A DNA stretch of 64,000 nucleotides from Tiliqua scincoides. Lineage: Eukaryota; Chordata; Lepidosauria; Squamata; Scincidae. Of this stretch, positions 54,295 through 64,000 are shown piece by piece (the first letter of the stretch is position 1; the number at the start of each line of letters is the position of its first letter). Position numbers and translations under genes: made by a program. The stretch lies in assembly GCF_035046505.1 (NCBI RefSeq), contig NC_089822.1, forward strand, positions 112,423,307 to 112,487,306, written 5' to 3'. The notes under the pieces were generated by a model that was not told where the DNA came from, made no database searches, and saw only the letters and a program-made list of their open reading frames with translations.

Positions 54295-54359
54295 AAACAT
54301 TGCCCCACTGTGTTCAGTGGGGCGAACCTTCAGGAAGTTGTGGCAAGAACTGCAGCCAC
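54295..54359. mobile_element. Family A right-half fragment
   Basis: CCCCACTGTGTTCAGTGGGG, CGAACCTTCAGGAAGTTGTG, GCAAGAACTGCAGCC resembles the second half of A elements. Confidence 0.5.
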
Positions 54360-54360
54360 A

Positions 54361-54451
54361 GGCTTCAATCCCATGCAGCCCGCCCTTGGTGTAAGTGCCA
54401 TTGAACTCAGTTGGACGTTCATCTAAGTGGACATGCCTAGGCTGGCACTGA
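54361..54451. mobile_element. Family A fold-back element (diverged)
   Basis: GGCTTCAATCCCATGCAGCC, GGTGTAAGTGCCATTGAACT, CATCTAAGTGGACATGCCTA, GGCTGGC. It is one of three A-derived pieces in a row (54295-54572). Confidence 0.6.
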
Positions 54452-54481
54452 CAGCATCACATGCTGCCAGGCTACCAACAC

Positions 54482-54572
54482 AGGCTGCAATCTCATACAT
54501 ACTTACCTGAGAGTGAGTTCCATTTAATGTAAAGGGTATTACATCTGAGTTGACATGTGTAGGAGTGTGCTG
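54482..54572. mobile_element. Family A fold-back element
   Basis: AGGCTGCAATCTCATACATA, CTTACCTGAGAGTGAGTTCC, ACATCTGAGTTGACATGTGT, AGGAGTGTGC. Confidence 0.7.
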
Positions 54573-54829
54573 ACATTACTGTACCAAATCAAAGGGTTGC
54601 ATGACAGCCCATGCCCACAGGTACTGCCACTGCACCACAACCTGGCATTACCCACAGAGACCACAAAGAGGAACCCGAGGTTCATTGTGACTTATGGTTT
54701 GTTAAAATTCCAGTTTCTCCATGTAACACGACGGCCTGAGTGTCACTAAAGCTAGTACTGGTGGAGGGGAATGCACAGACTTGTTAGAAGTTGTTTTTAA
54801 AAGACATACAGGTATACACAGGTACACAC

Positions 54830-54965
54830 AGAATTTTTTAATTATGTGCAACTGTTTTAATTATTGTTTTTAATTGCTATTTTTGTATTTGTAATTGTTG
54901 TAAGCCGCCTTGTGTGCCCATGGGGCAAAAAGGCTGGATATAAATTAATAAAATAATAATAATAC
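54830..54965 (+). mobile_element. L2-like LINE 3' terminus with (AATA)n tail
   Basis: TTTTAATTGCTATTTTTGTA, TTGTTGTAAGCCGCCTTGTG, AAAAAGGCTGGATATAAATT, AATAAAATAATAATAATA. This is the L2-type conserved 3' end; only the tail is present. Confidence 0.7.
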
Positions 54966-56138
54966 ACAAAAGGTAAAAGGAAAATGTTTCATGGAGTGGC
55001 AGAGGCATTGCCACAGTGGGAGTCATGTAAGCACATTGCACTCAAGAGGTGCAGCAAAGAGCAGTCGGGAATGCAGCCAAGCAAGCAACCTCCCTGCTGT
55101 GGAAACCACATACTTTTAATTGGAAGTGCACATTCCTAAGCCAAGATACGCACAGAGAAAAAAGCACTCTGCCCATGCTCAGTAAAAGGATCTTTGGCAC
55201 AGGTTAGTTTAGTGTTGCTCAATGAAACAGTGATGTATTAGACAGCAGGATAGTTTTTTTTTAAATATTGCTATAGATGATTTTGCACACCCACAACTCA
55301 CACCAAAGGCGTGAAGGAAAAGCACACTAACAAAGCCTGGAGGCAGCCTCTTTGTACCAGCCAGAATTTGCTTCTAATTGGTCAGTAATTTTAAATGGAG
55401 TCAAGTCAGATCCAGATGCAACACAAGCCCTGCAGTCTAGCACTAAACAAGAGTTCACTATTTCTGCTGCACTGATGGGAAGTACTTTGTGGGTCAACAA
55501 ATGGAGCCGTCTGAGAAATGGAAACATCAAAGGCAAAAGGGAAGACTTAATGAGGAAGTGGCATCTGTGGCAACAAATGTGGCCAGTAGGTTACTTTAGG
55601 AGTTCTGGACACTGGCTTAACACCTTTTCTTCAAGAAAAACCACTGATTGAACAGTTTTCTGAAAGGTTGCCATACTGAGAACCTCCACTAGATGGCACA
55701 GGAATCCAAGCGTAATGACAATTACTGATCTACTTCCTACCTGCCAGTCCTCCTTCCTACCTGCAAGTGTGTGGCCTTTTTTTCACTCCCTTACTCCAGG
55801 TTGGCAACCACTCTGCAGACCATGCTCTGTTTCCACACAAATGATGTTGCATATTCGTGCTTTTGTGCTTGTATCCCCTCAAAAAAAAAATGTCAGATGC
55901 TATATGTCAGATATGTAAAAAAAAAAAAATGTCAGATGCTCCTGTTCTATAAAGACTAGCAATGGAAGATTTGGCTGCTTGTTTCAAATCATTATAGGAA
56001 ATTTGGTTTCCTGCCGCTTTGCTGTTCTCTCTCAGTCCCTCTCCCAATCTCACTTGCCTTTCTCTCCCCCCCCCCCACCTGCCCTGTCCTGACAATCCCC
56101 GACCCATAAAGTATTGCCTTTCTACTCTATAAATTATG
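54966..56138. other. intergenic stretch, no gene seen
   Basis: Includes a 99-codon plus-strand frame (55352-55651) without recognised domain, and a small duplication of AAAAATGTCAGATGCT at about 55885-55940. Confidence 0.4.
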
Positions 56139-56321
56139 CAGGTAGTCTCTGACTCATAGATGTCCAACTTACAGGAAGCCATGTTGGAACTTTTGCACAG
56201 ACACAATCTGTCCAGCCTTGTGCATTTGCCCGTGCATGATAGCACCGTTCCAACTTGTGTCAGTGCCAACTTTCAGACAAATATCTGGAAAAGAACCAGG
56301 CTGTAAGCCAGGAACTACCTG
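56139..56321. mobile_element. Tigger-like MITE (~183 bp)
   Basis: CAGGTAGTCTCTGACTCATA, GATGTCCAACTTAC at the left and GGCTGTAAGCCAGGAACTAC, CTG at the right. The inner words GTTGGAACTTTTGC / GTTCCAACTTG are also inverted. TA follows the right end. It is non-coding. Confidence 0.65.
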
Positions 56322-56334
56322 TACACCAATTTAA

Positions 56335-56470
56335 CAGGCATGGCTACTCCCAAAGTATCCTGGGAATTGCAGTTTGGTGAGCATGCTATTTTAGGTTAGA
56401 GATCCCTAACCTTGCCCACTCAAACTAAAGTACCCAGACCTCCCTGGGAAAAGAGAGCAACTGCTAAACC
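56335..56470. mobile_element. possible nonautonomous DNA element (family G)
   Basis: CCTGGGAATTGCAGTTTGGT, GAGCATGC is shared with 8605-8625; AACATGCCCT and AGGCATGGCT may be its ends. Low certainty. Confidence 0.35.
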
Positions 56471-56987
56471 AGTTTATGTCTGTGGTATAAACATGCCCTA
56501 TGTGTGAAAGATGGTTTCCTTCTCCAATTGACCTCCCGTTTCCCTCCACAGATATTGCCTTTTTGCCAGCCTTCTATGATTGACACATTTCCCCTGAAAT
56601 TATTATGTTTATGAATATTCATCACATTATGGGTTGCCAAGTCTGTTTCAAATTCCTGGAAATTTTTTTTGCCCCAACATGACATAATGTTGGAAATCTC
56701 TACAGGCTGTTAAAATCTTCAGGATTGCTTTCAGGAGTCACCTGATCTGACCGGACAGAATGGATACTCATCTGGGATAAGGAAAGAAAGACGTACTGTC
56801 AGCATATAGTATGTAGTAATGAGTGCTGGTTAGGGAGGGAGAGAGGAAAGGAGGTACAAAAAAGAAACAAAATATAAAAGTGCTACAGTAATAAGACATT
56901 ATAATGTTACTAATTGGGTTACTGATTTTTTTTTTTCGTTTTCAGTGTTTTGGAAAGATATAAAGGGGAGAAGGAGAATGGGCAGCC
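56471..56987. other. intergenic, no feature seen
   Basis: Nothing recognised. Confidence 0.4.
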
Positions 56988-57380
56988 CAATCTAGTGCAA
57001 ATTCCCCTGTGCCAATGCAACGGGGCCAGTATGGGCTGCACTGCACCCCACTGGAGGAATTTAGCAGGTGGAAGGTCTCTTTGGGATAAGGACACTTTTC
57101 TTGCCCTGGGGAAAGCCCCAGCCTGCACAATGGGTCTACTTAGATTTGCACGAGCCATATGGCTGACGCAGGTCCACATGCACCTGTGATGGCAGATCAG
57201 ACCTACAAAGGGGAAAAGGATGCAACACATACCAGTGCCTCCAAACATGCCCCCTCCCAGCCCCAGGCACCACCCTCCCATGCCTTCGCACCAGTGCCAG
57301 CAACTTGCAAAGTGCTTTATGGCACTTTTACATTGGCAAGCACCAATGCTGGCATGCAGGCTGGCCAGGATTGTGCCATA
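56988..57380. mobile_element. Family D-like element (~390 bp)
   Basis: CAGCCCAATCTAGTGCAAAT, TGTGCCAATGCAACGGGGCC at the left; CTTTATGGCACTTTTACATT, GGCCAGGATTGTGCC at the right. The ends carry the CCAATC/GGATTG motif. Confidence 0.5.
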
Positions 57381-58030
57381 AGTAATGAATTGTGAAAGTA
57401 TGCTGTTTCTTTATTCAACAGTACTTCCCCCTTCTATCTCAAAGCAAAAATGGCACGAATATGTAGTGATATATTTTTGGATTTTGTTCTTGTTGATAGG
57501 AGCCTGATAGAGGCTTTTGTTATAAACTTGCTCAATAAAAGCAAACAAAAAAATAAATACATAAAATGTTCATTGATATTCCTTGGCAACAGAGCAACTC
57601 ACATGGTAACAAGGAAGGGGAAAACTATCAGGTTCAATAAATACCATCCATATGCCTTTCTTCAAGGTAGCACGTCTGTCAAATCACAATATTTTACAAG
57701 TGATGCCAGGCAACATAACCCTCTTATCCAGTGCCAACATTATTTTGTGAACTTGTTTCTTTTTAAATTTTCTTCCTTTGCTTCTTCGTCATATCCTTAG
57801 CTTTGCACTTTCTCGGTGTGTTATTGCGGTGTTGGAGCACTCAACCTCTAATTTAAAACACAGATTTTTTTTAAAGAAGAAAACTATACACATGCTTACT
57901 TCTTCCCCACTGCTATTTCAGGGACTTGTTGTATGTGTTTAAACAACACAACATCCTTACTTGCTGCCTGTTTCACTGCTATGCAAAGCCAGCATTACAA
58001 GACTTGACTCTTATACCAAACAGAAACCTA
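57381..58030. other. intergenic, no gene seen
   Basis: TTGCTCAATAAAAGCAAACA near 57530 resembles a poly(A) signal, but no exon was recognised upstream. The 116-codon plus frame 57450-57800 has no known domain. Confidence 0.35.
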
Positions 58031-58119
58031 CAGCCCAATCCTATGCATGTCTACTCTGACATACATCCCATTAACTTCAATGGAACCTATTCCCAGGTAA
58101 GTAGCATATGATTGCAGCC
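58031..58119. mobile_element. Family A fold-back element
   Basis: CAGCCCAATCCTATGCATGT, CTACTCTGACATACATCCCA, CTATTCCCAGGTAAGTAGCA, TATGATTGCAGCC. Confidence 0.75.
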
Positions 58120-58640
58120 ATCAGTCTTCCTCTGAAGCAAGGCTACCCCTCCCATTCATTTTGCAGGGACAACCGTGCATTACAGGCACACACACACTCA
58201 CCCATATCTGTGGGGAATACATTCCTGCACATTCCCAGTAGCTCACTAATTGCTCACGCCAAAGGGGGCCCCAACACTTGGGGACAGCAATTATTTTAAG
58301 TTTCTTCTGAATTCTTAGGAGTCACTAGTGTCTGTTTTTTGGAAATTTTTTTGACTGTACTAGAAACCCAAAAAAGATAATATATTCCCAACAATTCTGT
58401 TCACTTACATTTTGAATTTTGACTAAATCATTCACAGTCACTAAAACAAGTGGTTTTCTAGAAATTTACTTTTCAAAGGTAAGTTTTTGTTTATTTATAG
58501 GCTTACATCTATGCAATTTTATATGATAATGAGCTTAGATTAAATTTTGCACACACTTTTCAATTACTCTCCATTCTGCCATAGAGATATCAAGTCTATA
58601 ATCAATTTTATTTAGTTCTCTAAGATTCTAGAGGCCTTGG
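58120..58640. other. intergenic, no feature seen
   Basis: Nothing recognised. Confidence 0.4.
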
Positions 58641-58664
58641 CTGTGAGCCTCAGGCCCCCACAAA

Positions 58665-59075
58665 CAATGTTTCCAATTGGGCCCCGTAGCTCCTAAGGCC
58701 AGCCCTGTTCCTGCGCCCCCTCCTGCGGATACTGAAACCACAGATAAAACGGAACCCTACACTTACTGTGGTACCAAACACTCCTGCCTCTGCCTTTGCA
58801 GCCTGTTGTAGAATACTAGAAGAGGAATGCAACAAGCAGGCAGCCAGAATGCTAAAGAAGGGAGACAAAGAGAATGCTACCAAGAAGCAGGAAACCTCAG
58901 GCTCACTGCTTGTTGCATTCCTCTTCTAGCATTCTACAACAGGCTGAAAAGGAAGAGACAGGAGCACTTTGCGCCACAGTAAAGGAAGAGAAATTGGTAA
59001 TGGATATGGGGGGTGTGGAGAACCGGATATAAGTGTATCCACGGATATTGGGGGACGTCGACACCTGTACTTGTG
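58665..59075. mobile_element. Family C (Tigger-like) composite with an internal 40-bp stem
   Basis: The left part GTAGCTCCTAAGGCCAGCCC, GCGGATACTGAAACCACAGA, TAAAACGGAACCC is the phrase typical of Tigger-derived MITEs, as is CCGGATATAAGTGTATCCAC, GGATATTGGGGGACG at the right. Inside, 58799-58838 and 58907-58946 form a 40-bp inverted repeat (39 of 40). The exact termini are not resolved. Confidence 0.6.
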
Positions 59076-59277
59076 TTGAGATAGGGCTAGCACATTTCCT
59101 TTCTCCCTTTCCAAGTGAAACTTTTCAGAGCAGCTGAAAGGTTACCACTCAAGTGAACATCTAGCACCCTTCCTGATGCAGGTACTGGTTATGTTATCAA
59201 AAAAGCTTGCAAGAGGGATTATTAATACATGTTTCCCTTTTAAACGAAGCAGGGGACCAATCCTAACTGCAGCGTTC

Positions 59278-59333
59278 AGAGAGTGAATATAGCTAAATAT
59301 TCTAAATATAGAGAGTGAATATAGCTAAAAATA
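59278..59333 (+). repeat. 32-bp tandem duplication
   Basis: AGAGAGTGAATATAGCTAAA, TATTCTAAATAT followed by AGAGAGTGAATATAGCTAAA, AATATG. Confidence 0.8.
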
Positions 59334-59394
59334 TGCAGCTTCCATAAAAGGGGTCAGCAGAATGCAGAGAACCCCTCCCTGAAAAGTTGGACTA

Positions 59395-59766
59395 AGGGCC
59401 CAATCCAATCCAACTTTCCAGCACTGGTGCAACCAAAATGCAGCCCCAAGGTAAGGGAACAAGTATTCCCATACTGTGAGGATGCCTCTGTGTCTGCTTC
59501 CCCACCACAGGATGGGCCCCTGTAGCTCCTAAGGCCAACCCTGTTCCTGCTCCCCTTCAGTGGATATTGAAACAACAGATAAAATGGAACCCTATACTTA
59601 CTGTGGAACCAAACCTTACCACAGGATGCACTGCATGCCCCATTGGCACGGCTGCACCAGCACAGGAAAACTGGGTATCTGTGACTGCAACCCACTGCAG
59701 GATGCAGCACACGCCCTGTTGGCACGGCTGCATCAGTGCTAGGATGTTGGATGGGATTGGGTCCTA
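59395..59766. mobile_element. Family B element interrupted by family C, with doubled right half
   Basis: The B left half (59395-59514, AGGGCCCAATCCAATCCAAC) is followed by a 103-bp family C piece. Then come one B right half (59629-59665, CTGCATGCCCCATTGGCACG) and a second (59666-59766, CACGCCCTGTTGGCACGGCT, ATGGGATTGGGTCCT). It is a composite of at least two events. Confidence 0.7.
59515..59617. mobile_element. Family C (Tigger-like) fragment inserted in family B
   Basis: GTAGCTCCTAAGGCCAACCC...GTGGATATTGAAACAACAGA, TAAAATGGAACCC matches 58675-58785. It is flanked by an exact 11-bp duplication, ACCACAGGATG (59504-59514 and 59618-59628). Confidence 0.75.
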
Positions 59767-59931
59767 AAAGAGAAATGGCTTCCATGTCAAAGATCACATA
59801 CTTATTATAAAAGAACAGATATAAATGCAAATATAAACTAAATACAATTTTAACACGTAACAATAAAGAAACAGCAATTTGCCTATAGAGGTGTTTGAAA
59901 ATAGTGGGGTTTTGTTTTTTGTTTTTTTCAA

Positions 59932-60170
59932 ACTCAGAAGCAAGCACATTGTGTTCAGTAAGACTTAGGTTCCAATCCTAACCCCTTACATCATTGCTTT
60001 CCAGTACTGGCACAGCAGTGCAAATGGGACGTGTGCTGCGTCCTGCAGTTGGGTGTCACTCACAGAGGCCTCCTCAAAGTAAGGGAATGTTTGTTCCCTT
60101 ACCTCAGAGCTGCATTGTCCTTATGTCGGTGATGGAAAGCACTGACATAAGGGCTTAGGATTGCGCCCTC
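59932..60170. mobile_element. half-A/B chimeric fold-back repeat, complete
   Basis: Half of family A (AACTCAGAAGCAAGCACATT, GTGTTCAGTAAGACTTAGG) joins a full B element (TTCCAATCCTAACCCCTTAC ... AAGGGCTTAGGATTGCGCCC). The junction equals that at 11890-11935. The B part is of the subfamily seen at 52002. Confidence 0.75.
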
Positions 60171-60260
60171 AGGCTCCAATCCTATGCACACTTACCTGGG
60201 AGTAAGCCCCATTTATAATGTGACTTACTTCTGAGTAGACATGCATAGGATTGGGCTGTT
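60171..60260. mobile_element. Family A fold-back element
   Basis: GGCTCCAATCCTATGCACAC, TTACCTGGGAGTAAGCCCCA, GTGACTTACTTCTGAGTAGA, CATGCATAGGATTGGGCTG. It abuts the B element just before it and is well preserved. Confidence 0.85.
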
Positions 60261-60875
60261 AGGCTGTAATCCTATCTTACCAGAGACAAACACCTCTACC
60301 ATAAGATATATGTTCCCAATTAGTGAGTATGTGCTTTTGCGGTAAGTATTTGGTGCATCCAAGGGTGAAAGAAAACAAAAGAAGACAATAGGATTTAAGG
60401 GTTAAGGGTTAAAGGGATCCTTGTTCTTTTACCCCAAGCCCTAAACTAAGGCTCTGAATAGTCTGGAGACCATAGCTTGAGGCAGCATCCATGAACCTTG
60501 TTGCACCAGATTAGAGTAACAAATTGCTGTCGAAATCCTTCAGTATTTAAGGGATCCTGGAGTTGCTGCTTACGAGCAACTCTCTGGTAAGACTGTCAGT
60601 CTGGTTACTGTGGTATAAAAGGGGCTCTGGAAGTTTCAGGATTGGTGTGTTAATGTATAAACTGGTATGTGCATGGATTCAGATTGGGTACTGATGTGCC
60701 TCTTTCTGGCATAGAAGCGCAGGAAATATTTCTAACCAAGATGCAGACGTGCAGGACACAACACACAATGTGTAAATTTGAATCACACATACAGTTCTAA
60801 CGTGCAGACGTGACAGGACAGATACCGACAGCAGGTGAACATTACATAGCATATGGGAGTGGGATGAGATCATTG
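60261..60875. other. intergenic, unclassified
   Basis: A segment (about 60380-60660) with TTTAAGGGTTAAGGGTTAAA and GGTATAAAAGGGGC has the look of an unclassified repeat. No family can be assigned. Confidence 0.35.
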
Positions 60876-61044
60876 TACATTTCAAAGGTTGGATTCAGTG
60901 GAAACATGCAAAATGCAGCTACTGTACATTGAAAGGCTGCATTCAGTAGCGACGTGAGGAATGCTGATACAAGCAAGAGGTTACGTAATGACATTTATTC
61001 AATGGAAACAGGAGGTGCATTGAAGGTTGCATAACAGGAGCACA
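60876..61044 (+). repeat. degenerate tandem repeat (~50-65-bp units)
   Basis: The phrase CATTTCAAAGGTTGGATTCA recurs as CATTGAAAGGCTGCATTCAG, CATTTATTCAATGG and CATTGAAGGTTGCATAACAG at about 60876, 60929, 60989 and 61019. The spacing is irregular. Confidence 0.5.
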
Positions 61045-61549
61045 TTCTTTTCCCAGGGTGGGTTACAATAAAATCACAGACAGAGTTCAAGGTGGAGGTT
61101 TTGAGGCTTCACCTGAGATTTCTTAAATCTCAGAATTCGTATGATTCACGCAGCATATGGATCCCCAGTAAATTAGTGCATGTTGCAGTGCAGGGTTGAC
61201 CACTAAATGGCAGGGGCAGGCAGCTTTGGCTTGAGTGATGCCGCCTGGCATTGGATGTATGTATAGTCCATAATTAAACAGGAGAGCATAACACAATGGA
61301 AAGCATGGAAAATAATACAGGACAAACAGTAGTCTTAACAATACAGCAATAAAGAACACAAGACAGAGAGACTGGAGATACAGAGTTCTGTTGCCCACAA
61401 GTGTAAATTAAATGCATATTCAAATGCACCTGTCATCCACCCTGTCAGTGTATTCTTGTATCCTCATTCATAATATGATGTGACTATTTATAAGCACACT
61501 TTACATTTCGATTATGTATAATGCATGACATATCATAGGTATGTCATTA
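61045..61549. other. intergenic, no gene seen
   Basis: Nothing recognised. Confidence 0.4.
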
Positions 61550-62030
61550 GGACTCCAAACCAATGCTTGATGCCTACTGGCAGTACTCCTGCACTGGTGC
61601 TGATTGACATAAAACAGTCAGCAACACTTGCAAAACGTGCTCTGATAGTGTGCACTCAGCATGCTGCTGGGACCTTCAGCTGGAAGGCCTGCATCTTCCT
61701 GCCCACACCATCTCTTCCCCACTGCTCCCTGGAGCAGATAAGTCAGCAGGAAAAGCAGGAGGTGGGAGAACAGGGCAGTGGATGGACTGATCTGGGAAGG
61801 GGGTTGATATGGTGGCAGTGGTGGCCACCAAATCCTATCCCCAAATCTTGCGCTGTGGGTCCATACAGACTGACAGCTGTTTAGCTGGCGCAGGTCTGGA
61901 TAGATACCCCTGTCCCATGAAGGATTACCCCTTGATAAAGGAATAATTGTTCCCTTACCCAGAGGAGATCTGCCCCACCATAGGATGCAGTGGTTGCCAT
62001 TTTGGCACTGTTGCATTGGCAGGGAGAAGA
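61550..62030. mobile_element. Family D/B-related composite
   Basis: TCCTGCACTGGTGCTG, TCTGATCTGGGAAGGGGGTT (shared with 30085-30110), then a B-like interior, AATTGTTCCCTTACCCAGAG, CCCACCATAGGATGCAGTGG. The borders are unclear. Confidence 0.45.
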
Positions 62031-62159
62031 AATGGATATAAATTGGCCATAGGAATTAGTGTAGTTGGATAAGAATGCAAGGTTTGGAGTAATTTCTGAT
62101 AATCTGGGGAAAAATAAACCCTGTGTCTCTAGAAGAAAGGGCAAATGCTCAGGGGTTTA

Positions 62160-62460
62160 TATCATTTTTGGGACATATACACAGGACCGGCTCATCCATA
62201 AAGCCAACTGAAGTAGTTGCCCCAGGTGGCAGTTTGAAGGGGTTTGCCCATCTTGGTCCTCCTATTTGCCTCCACTGGTCTTCGTTTTACTTCCATTCCC
62301 TGGATGGAAAAGGGGGAATGAGAGAGAGAGAGAGAGAAGATTTGTGAAGGGGAGGAGAGTGTTTAGCATTGGAGAGTGGGAGGAATAGAGGCTGGTACAC
62401 CACTGGGTAAGGGGGCAGCATTTAGCGTGCCGCCTCAGGCCCAGGGCAGCCCATCAATTA
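62160..62460. mobile_element. possible hAT-like element with (GA)n tract
   Basis: ACCGGCTCATCCATAAAGCC, GTAGTTGCCCCAGGTGGCAG and CGTGCCGCCTCAGGCCCAGG, GCAGCCCA are phrases of a common amniote DNA repeat with GCCTGAGGC-type inner arms. A (GA)n run spans 62319-62336. Low certainty. Confidence 0.35.
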
Positions 62461-64000
62461 CCTGAGATGATGATTGCATCAGCAGCAAATTGTGGGGGGT
62501 GAGGAGCAGCAGATTCAGGGTGTCCTTCACCCTGAATCTGCTGCCATCACTGCTTCCCTTGAGCTTGTTGTGGATACAACCCGCATTAATTCACTTTCCA
62601 CTGGCTAAAAGTGAGTGGAAAAAATATCACTTGCCTCCTTAATCTTGCGCCTGGCACGGTTTCTTTGAATGCCGAAGTGCAGGACTTCCAATTTGATTTA
62701 TAGGGACCATGTGAACAAAGGCACACCTTCATTTGTGCAGCTCCTAAGTCAGCCTGGAAATCCTGTACTTCTGCAACTGAAGATAACATGAGAGGAGTGT
62801 AGTAAGTGGCTTCTCCTCCCCCCCCCCCCAATTGTGCAATGGTGGTGGACTTGAGGCGGCATCGGGCAGTGTTCTGGGTCATGCTGCCACTACTCAGGTG
62901 TCAGGAAGCCTTGGGCTGGCCCTGCAAGTATGAGAGAGATCCTGACAGTATCTTTGGGAAGACCATGCAACCTGGGTGCCATTTTGAAGCAGAGTCATGC
63001 CAGAGAACTGTGGAAATTTATTTTATTGCATACCTATTCAGTTCACTCTAGAATGCCAACAAGGTGTCCTAGTTCTGTCTCTCTTCTTCATACCTGTGAG
63101 GAAGACACAGGCTGAAATAATATGAAAAGGGACAGGAACTTTGTCCACACAGTTGCATTCCTGGGGAGGGACACAGTGCTAAGCTTTGCAGGGCACCTCA
63201 GCACATTGCGTAAGCTGCCCTACCCCCTCACCTTCTGAGCCATTCCAGGCAGCAGAGCAGACGAGATGATGCTGCCTGGAATGACTCCAAGGGGGAGGAG
63301 CTGCTTACAGCGTGCACTGAGGAGCCTGCAAAACTTAGTGCTGTGCCCCCCTCTGGGAATGCCACTGCATTCACATAGCAAAATATGCAAAGCTGAGGGG
63401 ACAGCTTGGACAGTCCTTGAATGTTCAGCTTTCATTTTCTAATACAGTCCATATTAAACTTGGTGGGGGAGGGTTAACCTGGCCCTTATTCTTGAGCCAC
63501 ATCCCAGCAAGCTGCAATGATCCACTTTTTGCGTGTCCAAGCAAGAAGCGGATAGTCTGCCTCCTTACATTGCTCCCTGAGCAGATTCCAGTTCAGACTT
63601 CTGGCTTTGTTTACGGGAACAGTGCAAATGAATAAACACCTTCATTTGCACAGTCCTTTTAACTATAATCAGAAGTCTCACACTTCTGGGTTTGACAAGA
63701 CCAAGTGAGAAGCATAGTAAGGAAGGATTTTTCCCCTACAGTACTGCAGCAGAAGCAGCAGCTGTGGTGTCAGCCTGTTTCAAAATGTTGGAAGTGTTTC
63801 CTGTAGATTATCTTTGCAATCCTTACAATAGCCCTGTAAAGTAGGTCTGGCTGTGGCCACATAGTGATAAGAGTACCTGCACATGCTAAGAAGGATTCTC
63901 CTCTTCCACCAAATTGTAACCACAGAACTAAATCACAGCCAATGCTTTTTGCTTTTTTTTAAAAATAAGAATTGCTTTCTTCCTTTAAAAGTGTGGTGAG
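62461..64000. other. intergenic stretch, no gene seen
   Basis: A C run at 62817-62830, and a possible MIR/L2 fragment at 63815-63850 (CAATAGCCCTGTAAAGTAGG). No exon or RNA gene was recognised up to the window end. Confidence 0.4.

Noticed and set aside
55352-55651. 99-codon plus-strand frame as a possible exon or gene
   Set aside because: No domain, no convincing splice sites or promoter; composition is like the surrounding intergenic DNA.
60380-60660. Possible solo LTR (TATAAAA-containing segment)
   Set aside because: No paired ends, target duplication or neighbouring retroviral gene could be seen; left unclassified.

Overview
The window is vertebrate nuclear DNA, most likely from a squamate reptile (lizard or snake). 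The grounds are CR1 and L2 LINE fragments, tRNA-derived and 5S-rRNA-derived SINE-like copies, and a dense load of short fold-back DNA elements around two spliced, conserved vertebrate genes. The species cannot be told from the sequence. There is no operon, CRISPR array, phage or retroviral gene; nearly all open frames in the window are chance frames in introns, repeats and intergenic DNA.

Two protein genes are supported. (1) A SURF4-family ER cargo receptor lies on the minus strand, with six coding exons between 28040 and 18082, all with GT-AG sites and compatible phases. They give a 270-residue protein, against 269 in human SURF4. It departs from canonical SURF4 in several segments and looks like the SURF4-like paralogue (SURF4L). 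It starts in a CpG-rich promoter at about 27.5-28.3 kb with a GC box, a CCAAT box and a CACGTG E-box. (2) An NFIL3-like bZIP factor (NFILZ/NFIL3-like) lies on the plus strand. Its 362-residue CDS is in one exon (49746-50834), preceded by a CpG-island non-coding first exon ending at 45808 and followed by a poly(A) signal at 51857. The two genes are about 17 kb apart and diverge in transcription. Both are paralogues of genes on human 9q (SURF4, NFIL3), and NFILZ is on human 19p13, so the pair may mark a 2R-duplicated block.

Layout: 1-17.8 kb intergenic, with CR1 pieces, fold-back elements, a 100-bp tandem triplication and a Tigger-like element split by CR1; 17.85-28.1 kb SURF4L, with introns full of hAT-like, SINE and 5S-derived insertions; 28.3-45.4 kb intergenic, with an L2 3' end, hAT and Tigger-like elements, microsatellites and a striking ~100-bp-arm palindrome at 41.5 kb; 45.4-51.9 kb NFILZ; 51.9-64 kb intergenic repeats.

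The most notable feature that the genes do not explain is a set of short fold-back families (A ~85 bp, B ~180 bp, D ~170-500 bp) that share CAATCCTA/TAGGATTG ends and make up dozens of copies. A chimera of half an A joined to B recurs with the same junction at two loci. Several nested insertions with target-site duplications give a relative order of activity.
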